From assembly GCA_963834425.1 (NCBI GenBank), contig CAWIBR010000010.1:310001-374000 (forward strand): DNA of 64,000 nt, read 5' to 3'. A program made the translations under genes and the position numbers. Below are positions 17,928 through 26,685 of this stretch, one piece after another (position 1 is the first letter of the stretch; each line of letters starts with the position of its first letter). This DNA comes from CAVURS01 sp963834425. Its GTDB lineage: Bacteria; Actinomycetota; Actinomycetes; Actinomycetales; CAVURS01. The notes under the pieces are model-generated. The model was not told the DNA's origin and did no database searches. It saw only the letters and a program-made list of their open reading frames with translations.

Positions 17928-18569
17928 ATGGCGAAGAGTGCGGCGAGCGAAGCGGTGTCCGATGCGGCCAGTGGACCGGACCAGCGTCGGGAACAGATGC
18001 TGCGAGCCGCCGTCGAGGTCATCTGCGAGCGAGGCTTCTCCGACACCCGGATCTCCGATGTCGCGCAGCGAGCCGAGGCCAGCCCGGCCCTGGTCATCTA
18101 TTACTTCGGGACCAAGGACGGCCTCCTGACCGAGGCGATGCGCTGGTCCGAGGACGAGTTCTATCGCCATACCGAGCTGATGCTGGCCCGGCAGACGACC
18201 GTGCGGGACCGACTGAAGACGCTGGTCAGCCTGACCTGTGTCCGCCAGCGGGACGACGAGGTGCCCGGAGCCTGGGGCCTGTGGTTCGACCTGTGGGCCC
18301 AGGCCTTCCGGCACCCCGAGGTGGCCCGCGACCGGATCGCGATGGACCAGCGGTGGCGAGAGGTCATCGGCGGCATCGTCCGCGACGGCCAGGCATCGGG
18401 GGAGCTCGGCGATGTCGACATCGAGGACTTCGCGATCACCTGGAGTGCGCTGCTCGACGGCCTCTCCATCCAGGTGGCCTTGGAGGATCCGGACGTCACC
18501 TCCGACCGGGCAGTCGCGATCGCCATGCGGATGGCCGCCGAGCGACTGGGTTTCGCCTCCGCTCGCTGA
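17928..18569 (+). CDS. TetR-family transcriptional regulator
   Basis: A 213-residue regulator. ATG 17928 is preferred to the in-frame ATG at 17859 because it follows GGAGGG (17918-17923) and the upstream start would overlap the operator. The TetR DNA-binding domain is clear: REQMLRAAVEVICERGFSD, TRISDVAQRAEASPALVIYY and FGTKDGLL. The ligand-binding part resembles TetR_C regulators of amine-catabolism (BetI-like) type, ending LSIQVALEDPDVTSDRAVAI. It stands at the centre of the 11.9-26 kb island, and the same palindrome is found before its own gene and two other divergent pairs. It is the best candidate for the local repressor. The inducer is unknown. Confidence 0.9.
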   Translation: MAKSAASEAVSDAASGPDQRREQMLRAAVEVICERGFSDTRISDVAQRAEASPALVIYYFGTKDGLLTEAMRWSEDEFYRHTELMLARQTTVRDRLKTLVSLTCVRQRDDEVPGAWGLWFDLWAQAFRHPEVARDRIAMDQRWREVIGGIVRDGQASGELGDVDIEDFAITWSALLDGLSIQVALEDPDVTSDRAVAIAMRMAAERLGFASAR

Positions 18570-18600
18570 CGCCCGCTGCCGACCCTGCGCCGACCTGCTC

Positions 18601-18624
18601 CGATCGTTGGTCCGATCGTTGGTC
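18601..18624 (+). repeat. Tandem 12-mer in the intergenic space after the TetR gene
   Basis: Two and a half tandem copies of CGATCGTTGGTC. The 340-bp gap 18570-18910 holds this repeat and the hairpin at 18839-18877. I see no gene in it. Confidence 0.6.
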
Positions 18625-18838
18625 CGATCGGGTGCCCGCGCACGGAATGTCCGATCCGGGTCCCCGTGCCTTTGGTCTGATAGGTCATCGAGGGCGGCCG
18701 TGTGTGTGCCGGCCTCAGCAGGGGAGGGGCAATGTTCATACTCAGCGTCATCCGCGGGTTCGGGTCCAAATGGTGACCCGGCCCGTGACGCCCACACGCG
18801 AACGCCTGCGATAGGCCGGCGCTCACCGTGAATGAACC

Positions 18839-18877
18839 GTTCTGCCGTCTGAGGTCACCGGCTTCAGGCGGCAGAAC
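18839..18877. terminator. 16-bp stem-loop between convergent tetR and potA
   Basis: Stem 18839-18854 pairs with 18862-18877 with only two G-U pairs, closing a 7-nt loop. The left arm begins GTTCTGCCG. It lies between the converging TetR and PotA genes. No U-tract follows, which is usual for high-GC actinomycete terminators. It probably ends transcription from both sides. Confidence 0.7.
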
Positions 18878-18910
18878 TGCGTCCGGGCTCCCCGTCCGGC
18901 CGGGCGACCG

Positions 18911-20044
18911 TCAGGGCAGGGCGGGCGCGTCCTCGGCGTCGGCCGTCAGCGCGGGCCGGGTGTCGGCGGGCAGCAACCGGCAGGCCTCCGGATGCACATG
19001 GGCCTGGACGGCCGCCCCGGGCTGGTACCAGGCGGACGCCGGACCGATCGCGTTGGGCACGGCCGCGAGCAGCGTCTGGCCGTCGGAGAGCCGGACCACG
19101 ACATGGGTCGTGGGGCCTAGGTAGACGACATGGTCGACCAGACCAGGGAAGGTACTGACGCCGTCCGGCGCAGCCGCGTCAGAGGGACCGAGCAGGACGC
19201 GCTCCGGCCGGATGACGACCTTGGCCGGGCCCCGGGTGGCGTCGCCCATCGCCCGGAAGGTGAACGGGCCCAGCCGGCAGGCCACCGCGTCGCCGTCCGG
19301 ACCGTGCACCTCGACGTCGACGACGTTGGCCGACCCCAGGAAGCCGGCGACGTAGGCGCTCGCCGGCTCGGAGTAGACCGTCTCCGGCGTGCCGACCTGC
19401 TCGACCAGACCGTCGGCCATGACGGCGAGGCGGTCGGACATGGTCAGCGCCTCCTCCTGGTCGTGGGTGACGTAGACGAAGGTGATCCCGACCGACTGCT
19501 GCACCGACTTCAGCTCCAGCTGGAGCTCCTTGCGCAGCTTCGCATCCAGGGCGCCGAGCGGCTCGTCGAGCAGGAGCACGGTCGGGTTCAGGACGAGCGC
19601 ACGGGCCAGCGCGACCCGCTGCTGCTGACCGCCGGAGAGCTGGCCCGGGCGGCGCTGCGCGAACTGGCTCATCCGGACCATCTCGAGCGCCTTGCCGACG
19701 CGCTCCTTGGTCTCGGCCTTGCTGACCTTGCGGTAGCGCAGGCCGAACTCGACGTTGTGCCAGACGTCCAGGAAGGGAAACAGCGCGTAGGTCTGGAAGA
19801 CCGTGTTGACCGGCCGCTTGTGCGGTGGCAGCGGCGCGAGGTCGGTGCCGTCGAGCAGGATCTGGCCGGTGTCCGGCCGTTCGAAGCCGGCGAGCATCCG
19901 CAGCGTCGTCGTCTTGCCGCACCCGGACGGGCCGAGCAGCGAGAAGAACTCCCCGCCGGCAATCTCCAGGTCGATGCCCCGGACGGCCGGCACCCCGTCG
20001 TACGCCTTGGTCAGGTCGACCAGCGAGATCGCGCCCCCGCTCAC
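18911..20044 (-). CDS. potA: Polyamine/spermidine-type ABC transporter ATP-binding protein
   Basis: A 377-residue ATPase. It carries Walker A GPSGCGKTTT (about 38-47), the Q-loop in NTVFQTYALFP, the signature LSGGQQQRVALARAL, Walker B VLLLDEPLGALD and the switch histidine in YVTHDQEEAL. A C-terminal TOBE-type domain (about 280-360) is typical of the PotA/MalK group. It powers import by the PotB/PotC permease encoded divergently at 22896-24721. Its start is 4 nt from the stop of the aminotransferase gene, so the two are co-transcribed from the 21.5-kb promoter. The substrate could be a polyamine or another amine-containing compound. Confidence 0.9.
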   Translation of the reverse strand: MSGGAISLVDLTKAYDGVPAVRGIDLEIAGGEFFSLLGPSGCGKTTTLRMLAGFERPDTGQILLDGTDLAPLPPHKRPVNTVFQTYALFPFLDVWHNVEFGLRYRKVSKAETKERVGKALEMVRMSQFAQRRPGQLSGGQQQRVALARALVLNPTVLLLDEPLGALDAKLRKELQLELKSVQQSVGITFVYVTHDQEEALTMSDRLAVMADGLVEQVGTPETVYSEPASAYVAGFLGSANVVDVEVHGPDGDAVACRLGPFTFRAMGDATRGPAKVVIRPERVLLGPSDAAAPDGVSTFPGLVDHVVYLGPTTHVVVRLSDGQTLLAAVPNAIGPASAWYQPGAAVQAHVHPEACRLLPADTRPALTADAEDAPALP

Positions 20045-20048
20045 CCGG

Positions 20049-21494
20049 TCAGCTCCGACCCTGGCCGAGAACGAGATCGGCGAACCGGGCGAAGTTGGCG
20101 ACGAACCGGTCCGCGTCGGCCGAGGTGTGCTGGACCGAGATCAGCCATTGCTCGATCTTTCCCCACGGCGGAAGGAAGACGCCACCGTTGTGCTGGACCA
20201 GCCAGTGCAGCTGGCCCAGCCGCTCGTCGATGTCCAGGAAGCCGCGGTAGTCGTAGACCTGGCCCGAGGTGAAGGTCACGCAGCCCTTGGCCCCCAGCGC
20301 GACGATGCCCCACGGAGCCTGGTGCTCGTCGATGACCGCCTGGATGCCGTCGACCATCCGCCGCCGCAGGGCATCGACGTGCGTGTACGCCGCGGGCGTG
20401 AGCACCTGGGTCAGCGTGGCCAGGGTCGCGGCCATCGCCATCGGGTTGCCGTTGAACGTGCCGACCTGCTCATAGCGGCCGTCGGCGATGGCGCTCATGA
20501 CCTCTTCGGTGCCACCGATCGCCGCGGACGCGATGCCGCCACCGACCGCCTTGGCCAGGCAGATGATGTCGGGCGTCACGCCGTAGATCGCGGTCACGCC
20601 GCCTGGCCCGGCGGTGAAGCCGGTCTTGACCTCGTCGAAGGCGAGCAGCGCGCCGTGCTCGTGCAGCAGCTCTTTCAGACCGGCCAGGTAGCCCTCGCGC
20701 GGCAGGATGATGCCGGCGTTCATCATCACCGGCTCGAGGATCATCCCGGCGATCTGGCCCGGGTGGGCTTCGAGGACCCGCCGCACCATGTCGAGGTCGT
20801 TGAAGGCCACGACCAGCGTCAGGTCGCGGATCGCCTCGGGAATCCCCGAGTTGCTGGCGGTCGCAGCCGGGGCATCGGCCGGGCCGACGTCCTCGGGCTC
20901 GGGCAGCACGGAGACCTCGACCGAGTCGTGATGGCCGTGGTAGCCGCCCTCGAGCTTGATGATCAGGTCGCGCCCGGTCACCGCCCGCATCAGATGGACG
21001 GCGTCCATCGTGGCCTCGGTGCCGGAGTTGGCGTAGCGCCACTGGGGCAGGCCGAACCGCTCGGCGAGGTTCTCGGCCACGTCGATGGCGTCGATCGTCG
21101 GCTGGGCGAAGTGGGTGCCGAGCCCGGCCCGCTCGCGGATCGCCGCGACGACCGCGGGGTGCGCATGGCCGGCCAGGGAGACGCCGTAGCCACCGTGCAG
21201 GTCGACGTACTCGGTGCCGTCGACGTCGTAGATCTTCGAACCTGCGCCGTGGCTGAGCCAGACGGCGTGCGGGGACGCGATCTGCCAGTTGGACGTCGCG
21301 CCGCCGGCCAGGTGGTGCCGGGCGCGCTCGATCAGCTCGCGGCTGCGCGGCTGGCGGGCCATGAAGGCGGCCGCCTCGGTCTGGATCAGCTCATCGAGTT
21401 GGTTGCTTTCCGGTCTCGATGTCGCCGGGGCGGAACCGGCGTCGCTGGCCTTCGTTAGGTCTGTGGTGGTGGTGGACGGAGCGGTCAGGCTCAT
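20049..21494 (-). CDS. Class-III aminotransferase (glutamate-1-semialdehyde-aminomutase-like)
   Basis: A 481-residue PLP enzyme. ATG 21494 follows GAGGA and is preferred to an upstream TTG at 21509. It shows YANSGTEATMDAVHLMRAVT, the cofactor-binding FDEVKTGF and the Schiff-base lysine in CLAKAVGGG. The fold is that of GSA aminomutase, but context and the long N-terminus argue against a role in haem synthesis. Class-III enzymes move an amino group between an omega-amino compound and a keto acid. It lies in an operon with potA and divergent from potD, so it probably deaminates the imported compound or a product of it. The amino donor is unknown. Confidence 0.88.
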   Translation of the reverse strand: MSLTAPSTTTTDLTKASDAGSAPATSRPESNQLDELIQTEAAAFMARQPRSRELIERARHHLAGGATSNWQIASPHAVWLSHGAGSKIYDVDGTEYVDLHGGYGVSLAGHAHPAVVAAIRERAGLGTHFAQPTIDAIDVAENLAERFGLPQWRYANSGTEATMDAVHLMRAVTGRDLIIKLEGGYHGHHDSVEVSVLPEPEDVGPADAPAATASNSGIPEAIRDLTLVVAFNDLDMVRRVLEAHPGQIAGMILEPVMMNAGIILPREGYLAGLKELLHEHGALLAFDEVKTGFTAGPGGVTAIYGVTPDIICLAKAVGGGIASAAIGGTEEVMSAIADGRYEQVGTFNGNPMAMAATLATLTQVLTPAAYTHVDALRRRMVDGIQAVIDEHQAPWGIVALGAKGCVTFTSGQVYDYRGFLDIDERLGQLHWLVQHNGGVFLPPWGKIEQWLISVQHTSADADRFVANFARFADLVLGQGRS

Positions 21495-21530
21495 TGCCAG
21501 ATTCCTCAATCGAGGTCGGTTTGGGGGATT

Positions 21531-21546
21531 GCCTGAACGTTCAGTC
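21531..21546. promoter_or_regulatory. Shared palindromic operator, site 3 (transporter/aminotransferase promoter)
   Basis: GCCTGAACGTTCAGTC contains a perfect 12-bp palindrome, CTGAACGTTCAG (21533-21544), and continues TATG. It lies between the divergent aminotransferase-potA and potD-potB-potC operons. It is the most symmetric of the three sites. Confidence 0.78.
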
Positions 21547-21581
21547 TATGCAAGCCTCGGTGCACTCGGCAAGGAGAGCAG

Positions 21582-22903
21582 ATGCCAGAACAGTCCAACA
21601 ACCGTGACGACTCGGTGCTGGGCGGCTTCCCGCGAAGCCCCCGCTCCCAGGCGCTCGCCCGTCGCCTCTCGCGACGCAGCGTGCTGCAGAACGCCGCCCT
21701 CGCAGCGGTCGCGACGCCGACCCTCGGCGCGTTCCTGGCGTCGTGCTCGAAGGCCGGTGGGGCGCTGCCCGGTTCCGCGCCCACGACGCTGAAGATCGCC
21801 TCGCCCCAGACGCCGGTGACCTGGCCGATCAGCGCGGACAACCCCGCGGTGGCCGACGGAGCCGCTCCGGAGATGAACGCGACCCTGCGGCTGTACAACT
21901 ACGCGGACTACATCGACCCCAACGCGATCAAGGCGTTCGAGAAGAAGTACGCGCAGTACAAGGTGAAGGTCTCGGTCTCGACGTTCAACGACACCGACGA
22001 GGCGCTGACCAAGATCCGCGCTGGCGATGTGCCCTACGACATCTACTTCCCGAGCTATGACCAGATCAGCAAGATGGTCACGGCCAAGCTGATCCGGCCG
22101 CTCACCCACTCGCTGATCCCGAACATCGCCAACGTCTGGGAGGCGTTCCAGAACCCCTGGTACGACGGGGGCTGGCGCTACACCGTGCCCTACACCGTCT
22201 ACACCACGGGCATCGGCTGGCGGGTCGACCAGGTCAAGGACGACATCCCGGGGATGACCAATCCCTACGAGGTCTTCTGGGACTCCAAGTACAAGGGCAA
22301 GATCGCGGTCATCGACGACTGGCACACCGCCATGGCGCTGGCTCAGTTGCGCCAGGGAAACAGCGACATCAACACGGCCGACCCGAAGGCGATCGCCGCG
22401 ATCGGGACGCAGATGAGCCAGATGTACGACGCGACCAAGCCCAAGGTCACGATCACGATGTACAACGACCTGCCGGCGGGTCAGCTCGGGATCTGCCAGA
22501 TGTGGTCCGGAGACGTCGTCAACGCGCTGTCCTACCTGCCGAAGGGCACCCCGTCCTCGGTGCTGCGCTACTGGTTCCCCTCCGACGGCAAGGGCATGGT
22601 CGACAACGACCTGATGGTCAACCTGTCCGGCGGCAAGAACCCGGTCATGGCCCAGATGTTCATGAACCACATGCTCGATACCAAGATCGCGCAAGGGAAC
22701 TTCTCCTTCATCGGCTACCAGCCGCCGCAGCGGACGATCGTGCCGGAGAAGCTCGTCTCGGACCAGAATCCTGCCCGAGCAACCTGGCATCGGCGACGGT
22801 GTTGGAGAGCTACTTCGACGTCGGCATCCGGCTGCTCGAGCTGCCGCCTGCCGCCGACCTGGCCTGGCACCAGATCTGGCAGACCTTCAAGGCCGGTGGC
22901 TGA
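21582..22903 (+). CDS. potD: Spermidine/putrescine-type extracellular solute-binding lipoprotein, frameshifted near the C-terminus
   Basis: The N-terminus has a twin-arginine segment (LSRRSVLQNAALAAVA) and a lipobox ending LASC, so the protein is an exported lipoprotein. The mature part shows LRLYNYADYIDPNAIKAFEK, DIYFPSYDQISKMVTA and WSGDVVNALSYLP, the PotD/PotF binding-protein signature. Near 22765-22785 the frame shifts by a net +2: SDQ continues in the other frame with SNLASATVLESYFDVG and ends HQIWQTFKAGG at 22903. The combined product is about 440 residues, of usual size. The break is probably a sequence error. It captures the substrate for PotB/PotC/PotA. Confidence 0.87.
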
Positions 22904-23846
22904 GACCTCGCGCCGGGGGGCTCGCCGGCGCCGGTTGGACCGGGCCGGGACCACCGGTCGGCGCTCGGTGCTGTGGCCGGTGCTCGCCCTGCCGGGCGCC
23001 GTTTGGCTGGGACTGTTCTTCCTGGTGCCGATGTACGTCGTCCTGGCCATCGTGTTCGGCCGGGTCGACCCGATCTTCCGCACGCCCGTGCCGGTGTGGA
23101 ATCCGTTGCAGTGGAACCCGGCTCAGTTCAACTACGTCTTCTCGCACATCGTCGGCGCGGACGCGATCTTCGGTCCGGCGCTGCTGCGCACGCTGATCTA
23201 CGTCTTCCTGGCCAGCAGCCTGTGCCTGCTCGTTGCCTATCCGGTGGCGTACTACACGGCGAGGTTCGCCGGTCGCCGCAAGGGCCTGATCCTCACGCTG
23301 CTGATCGCGCCGTTCTGGATCAGCTACATGATGCGGATGCTGGCCTGGGTCAACCTGTTGCAGAACGACGGCCTGGTCAACCGCACCCTGAGCCTCGGCG
23401 GGCTCTTCCACGTCAACGTCGACTGGCTGTCCGGGCGCTCGTCCACCGTCGTGCTCGGCCTGGTCTACGGCTACGTGCCGTACATGATCCTGCCGCTCTT
23501 CGCGGGCCTGGACCGGATCCAGGCCAGCGTGCTGGAGGCCGCGCGCGACCTGGGCGCCGGCCGGTTCTCGACGTTCTGGCGGGTGACCTGGCGGCTCAGC
23601 CTGCCCGCGGTCGTCGCAAGTGTGCTGCTGTCCTGCCTGCCGATGCTGGGTGACTACTTCACCAACGACTTGCTGTCGGCCTCGCCCGCAACCTCGATGG
23701 TGGGGAACCTGATCAACAACTCCGCGCTGGCCCCCGGACAGACCGGCCAGGCCGGAGCGTTCGTGCTCCTGGTGCTGCTGGTCTCGCTGGTGCCGATGCT
23801 CTGGTACGTCCGCAGCTCCCGCAACACCGACGGGGCCCGCTCATGA
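22896..23846 (+). CDS. potB: Spermidine/putrescine-type ABC transporter permease, first subunit
   Basis: A 316-residue membrane protein. GTG 22896 overlaps the potD stop by 8 nt, so the genes are coupled. After an Arg-rich start it has six hydrophobic segments and the EAA loop LEAARDLGAGRFSTFWRVTW, the contact site for the ATPase. LAWVNLLQNDGLVNR and YGYVPYMILPLFAGLDRI are typical of PotB. Because of the potD frameshift this gene appears as one long frame with its neighbour, but the binding protein and permease are separate proteins. Confidence 0.88.
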   Translation: MAETSRRGARRRRLDRAGTTGRRSVLWPVLALPGAVWLGLFFLVPMYVVLAIVFGRVDPIFRTPVPVWNPLQWNPAQFNYVFSHIVGADAIFGPALLRTLIYVFLASSLCLLVAYPVAYYTARFAGRRKGLILTLLIAPFWISYMMRMLAWVNLLQNDGLVNRTLSLGGLFHVNVDWLSGRSSTVVLGLVYGYVPYMILPLFAGLDRIQASVLEAARDLGAGRFSTFWRVTWRLSLPAVVASVLLSCLPMLGDYFTNDLLSASPATSMVGNLINNSALAPGQTGQAGAFVLLVLLVSLVPMLWYVRSSRNTDGARS

Positions 23847-24721
23847 GCCGGGTCAGCGCCTGGTGGTCCAGCCCGTGGCGACCGCCGCGCATCCTGGCCG
23901 GCCTGACCATCGTCTACCTGCTGTGGTCATTGCTCCCCGTGGTCGTGGCGGTGATCTTCTCGTTCAACGCCGGCAAGTCCCGCACGGTCTGGCAGGGCTT
24001 CTCGATGCGGTGGTACTACGGCGACCCGATCCGCTCGATCTGGCACGACCCGAGCCTGCACACCGCCCTGACCCACACGCTGGTCCTCGGGGTCCTGTCG
24101 ACCATCGTGACCGTGCCGTTGGGCGTTGCCTTCGCGCTCGGCATCGACCGCTGGCGGGGCCGGCTGCCGGCCGGCGCGAACTTCACCATGCTGCTCAGTT
24201 TTGTCTTGCCCGAGACGCTGATGGCGGTCGCGCTGCTCTTCCTGATCACCCAGGTCGCGACGCCGCTCAAGCCCGGCACGGACGCGCAGATCATCGGCCT
24301 GGTGACCTTCCAGCTGTCCTATCCGGTGGTCATCGTGCGGGCCCGACTGTTGACCATCGGCAAGCAATACGAGGAAGCCGCCCAGGACCTGGGGGCCTCG
24401 TCCATCGGTGCCGTCCGCCGGGTGCTGCTGCCGATGCTCATTCCGGCCATCTTCGCCAGCACCGTCCTGGTTTTCGCCGATGTGATCGACGACTTCGTCA
24501 TCGTCCGCTACCTCTCGGGCGACTCCTCGACCGAGCCGGTGTCGGTGAAGATCTACAACACCGCTCGCGCCGCTCCGACACCGGCGCTCAACGCGTTGGC
24601 CACCATGTTGCTGCTCTTCTCCCTCGTGGCCGTTGTGCTGGGCTTCGTCATCTACCGGCGGCTGACCCGCGGTGAGGACGCTGAGTCGCGCGGGATCGGG
24701 TCGTTCGCCGGCGAGGTCTGA
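23843..24721 (+). CDS. potC: Spermidine/putrescine-type ABC transporter permease, second subunit
   Basis: A 292-residue membrane protein that overlaps potB by ATGA at 23843-23846. It has six hydrophobic segments, the PotC-like FSFNAGKSRTVWQGFSMRWY and the EAA loop YEEAAQDLGASSIGAVRRVL. VLVFADVIDDFVIVRYLSG is typical of the second permease of polyamine-type importers. It forms the channel with PotB. The Rieske oxygenase gene follows after 109 bp with its own possible control site. Confidence 0.9.
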   Translation: MSRVSAWWSSPWRPPRILAGLTIVYLLWSLLPVVVAVIFSFNAGKSRTVWQGFSMRWYYGDPIRSIWHDPSLHTALTHTLVLGVLSTIVTVPLGVAFALGIDRWRGRLPAGANFTMLLSFVLPETLMAVALLFLITQVATPLKPGTDAQIIGLVTFQLSYPVVIVRARLLTIGKQYEEAAQDLGASSIGAVRRVLLPMLIPAIFASTVLVFADVIDDFVIVRYLSGDSSTEPVSVKIYNTARAAPTPALNALATMLLLFSLVAVVLGFVIYRRLTRGEDAESRGIGSFAGEV

Positions 24722-24784
24722 GCCTGTCCTGGAGGCACGAAAACGCGCTGTTGTAGCGCGGTCCAGCCCTCGCGGAGTATCTTT

Positions 24785-24802
24785 ACTGAGTCGCCAGTCA
24801 GT
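24785..24802. promoter_or_regulatory. Inverted repeat upstream of the Rieske oxygenase gene
   Basis: ACTGAGT and AGTCAGT, separated by CGCC, form an inverted repeat with one mismatch, 29 bp before the start at 24831. The half-site resembles the GACTGA half of the shared operators, but the GTTCAGTCTATG core is absent. Membership in the same regulon is possible but weaker. Confidence 0.45.
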
Positions 24803-24830
24803 TTTGTGAGAGCACGAGAGGACCGGGCTG

Positions 24831-26036
24831 ATGGCCCCCACCGCAAAGACCGCACCGATTCCCTACGCCGACCTCGAGCCCGCCCTGCGCCCGTTCGGGA
24901 AGAGCCACATGCTGCCGCGCGCGGCGTACGTCGATCCTGCGGTGCTGGCCTGGGAGAACGAGAACTTCTTCGGCGGCTGGATCTGCGTCGGTCGCAGCGT
25001 CGACCTGGCCAAGCCCGGCAGCCAGAAGGCGGTCCAGTCGGCCTCGGGCAGCGTGCTGTTGATCCGCGGCGAGGACGAGGTGCTGCGCGGTTTCGTCAAC
25101 GCCTGCCGGCACCGCGGCCACGAGCTACTGCCGTGCGGTGCATCGACGGCCAAGCGCTCGGTCGTCTGCCCCTATCACGCGTGGACCTACAAGCTCGATG
25201 GCTCGATGCGCAACGCCCCGCACATGGACGAGGTCGAGGGCTACAACCCCGATGACTACGGCCTGCAGCCGCTGCCCGTGCGCGAGTGGCACGGCTGGGT
25301 CTTCGTCGCGCCGTCGGGAGAGGCCGAGCCGTTCGAGGAGCGGATCGGTGCACTCGAGCCGATCATCGCCAACTACGCCCCGGAGAACCTCGAGGTCGCC
25401 GCGACGCACGAGTACGTCATCGAGGCCAACTGGAAGGTCATCGCGGAGAACTACCAGGAGTGCTACCACTGCTCGATGATCCACCCCGAGCTGTGCGCGG
25501 TCAGCCCGCCGGAGAGCGGCGAGAACCTCGATCTGCCCGGTGACTGGGTCGGCGGTGGCATGGACCTGCGCGAGCACGCCGAGACGATGTCGCTCGACGG
25601 CAAGAGCCACGGCGAGAACATCGAGGGCCTCAACCAGACCGAGCTGCGGACCGTGATGTACATCGTGGTCTTCCCCAACCTGCTGATCAGCCTGCACCCC
25701 GACTACGTGATGACCCACCGGGTCACGCCGCTCGAGCCCGGCAAGACGCACGTCGAGTGCGCGTGGGCCTTCCCGAAGTCGGCCATCGCCAAGCCGGACT
25801 TCGACCCGGCGTACGCCGTCGACTTCTGGGACCTGACCAACCGTCAGGACTGGGCCGCCTGTGAGTCGGTGCAGCGTGGAGTGTCTGCGCCGCAATGGGT
25901 TCCGGGCCCGCTGGCTCCGGACGAGGACGGCGTGCACCACTTCGTCAGTCGGGTCGCCCACGCCTACGCGGGACGGATCGACTCCTCGCCGATCATCACC
26001 GAGGACGCCGAGGCGGCTGAGCTCGCGCAGGCCTGA
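24831..26036 (+). CDS. Rieske [2Fe-2S] non-haem iron oxygenase, alpha subunit
   Basis: A 401-residue oxygenase. The Rieske cluster ligands are Cys92 and His94 (CRHRGHELLPCG) and Cys113 and His116 (VVCPYHAWTY). The mononuclear iron site is NYQECYHCSMIHPEL (His213, His218), with the acidic ligand probably in NRQDWAACES. This is the ring-hydroxylating/N-demethylating family, and the closest feel is to oxygenases acting on quaternary amines such as glycine betaine. It would hydroxylate or demethylate its substrate using electrons from a ferredoxin reductase, but no reductase gene is in the window. Its place beside an amine-type importer supports an amine substrate. Substrate remains unproven. Confidence 0.92.
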   Translation: MAPTAKTAPIPYADLEPALRPFGKSHMLPRAAYVDPAVLAWENENFFGGWICVGRSVDLAKPGSQKAVQSASGSVLLIRGEDEVLRGFVNACRHRGHELLPCGASTAKRSVVCPYHAWTYKLDGSMRNAPHMDEVEGYNPDDYGLQPLPVREWHGWVFVAPSGEAEPFEERIGALEPIIANYAPENLEVAATHEYVIEANWKVIAENYQECYHCSMIHPELCAVSPPESGENLDLPGDWVGGGMDLREHAETMSLDGKSHGENIEGLNQTELRTVMYIVVFPNLLISLHPDYVMTHRVTPLEPGKTHVECAWAFPKSAIAKPDFDPAYAVDFWDLTNRQDWAACESVQRGVSAPQWVPGPLAPDEDGVHHFVSRVAHAYAGRIDSSPIITEDAEAAELAQA

Positions 26037-26047
26037 GGCCTGCGGTT

Positions 26048-26106
26048 CGATCACAGCTGACCCCGGTCGACCGGGGGTGAGACGTGGCCGGGGCCGGCTG
26101 CGATCG
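26048..26106. terminator. Nested stem-loop after the Rieske gene
   Basis: The outer stem is CGATCACAGC (26048-26057) with GCTGCGATCG (26097-26106), one wobble pair. The inner perfect palindrome CCCCGGTCGACCGGGG is at 26061-26076. It begins 12 bp after the oxygenase stop and is likely its terminator. The rest of the gap to 26339 holds no gene that I can see. Confidence 0.6.
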
Positions 26107-26339
26107 TGAGTCGTTCGGACGTCGGCGTATGTCGGATTGGTGCTCTCGCTGGATAACTTTGTGATGCCCGGGCGACACTGACAGCGACCACTGAGGTGAT
26201 CCGGTCGAACGGGTTGACGAGGCGCCGTCCAGGGGTTTCACTGTGAGGGCCTCAGGGGTGAGACGAGTTCTTCCACGAACCGTACGACGAGGCCGCGCGA
26301 TGGTGCCGCGGCTGCGTCACTCACCATTTGGAGACGGCA

Positions 26340-26675
26340 ATGCCGATCGACGGATTCTCCCCGCTCCCTGAGAGCCTCGAAAACCCTGACCTGCCAACCG
26401 AATTCACCCACCGCTCGGCGGTGACCAGTCGTCGTACCATGCTCAAAGGCGCGGCGGCGGCCGGCGTCGGCGCGGCCACGGCTGGCGTCGTGGCCGACAT
26501 CCTCTTCGCCGGACCAGCCTCCGCGGCCACCCGCGACAACTCCTCCGACGGCTCGGATCTGGTCGCCCACGTGCGCAACGTCCGGTCCGGCGACATCGAC
26601 CTCTACGTCGGGACCCGGCAGGTGAGCGTGCAGGATCGCGTGCTCGCGAGCCGGCTCGCCCGCGCGGCCAAGTAG
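26340..26675 (+). CDS. Small exported protein with a twin-arginine leader
   Basis: A 111-residue protein from ATG 26340 (GGAG upstream). After about 30 residues comes a Tat-type leader, SRRTMLKGAAAAGVGAATAG, ending FAGPASA, which is a good signal peptidase site. The mature part of about 45 residues is polar (VAHVRNVRSGDIDLYVGTRQ) and I do not recognise it. It is 10 bp upstream of the DUF4331 gene, so both are made together. A role as an export partner or small cofactor-binding subunit is a guess. Confidence 0.75.
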   Translation: MPIDGFSPLPESLENPDLPTEFTHRSAVTSRRTMLKGAAAAGVGAATAGVVADILFAGPASAATRDNSSDGSDLVAHVRNVRSGDIDLYVGTRQVSVQDRVLASRLARAAK

Positions 26676-26685
26676 GGGGTGGCCG

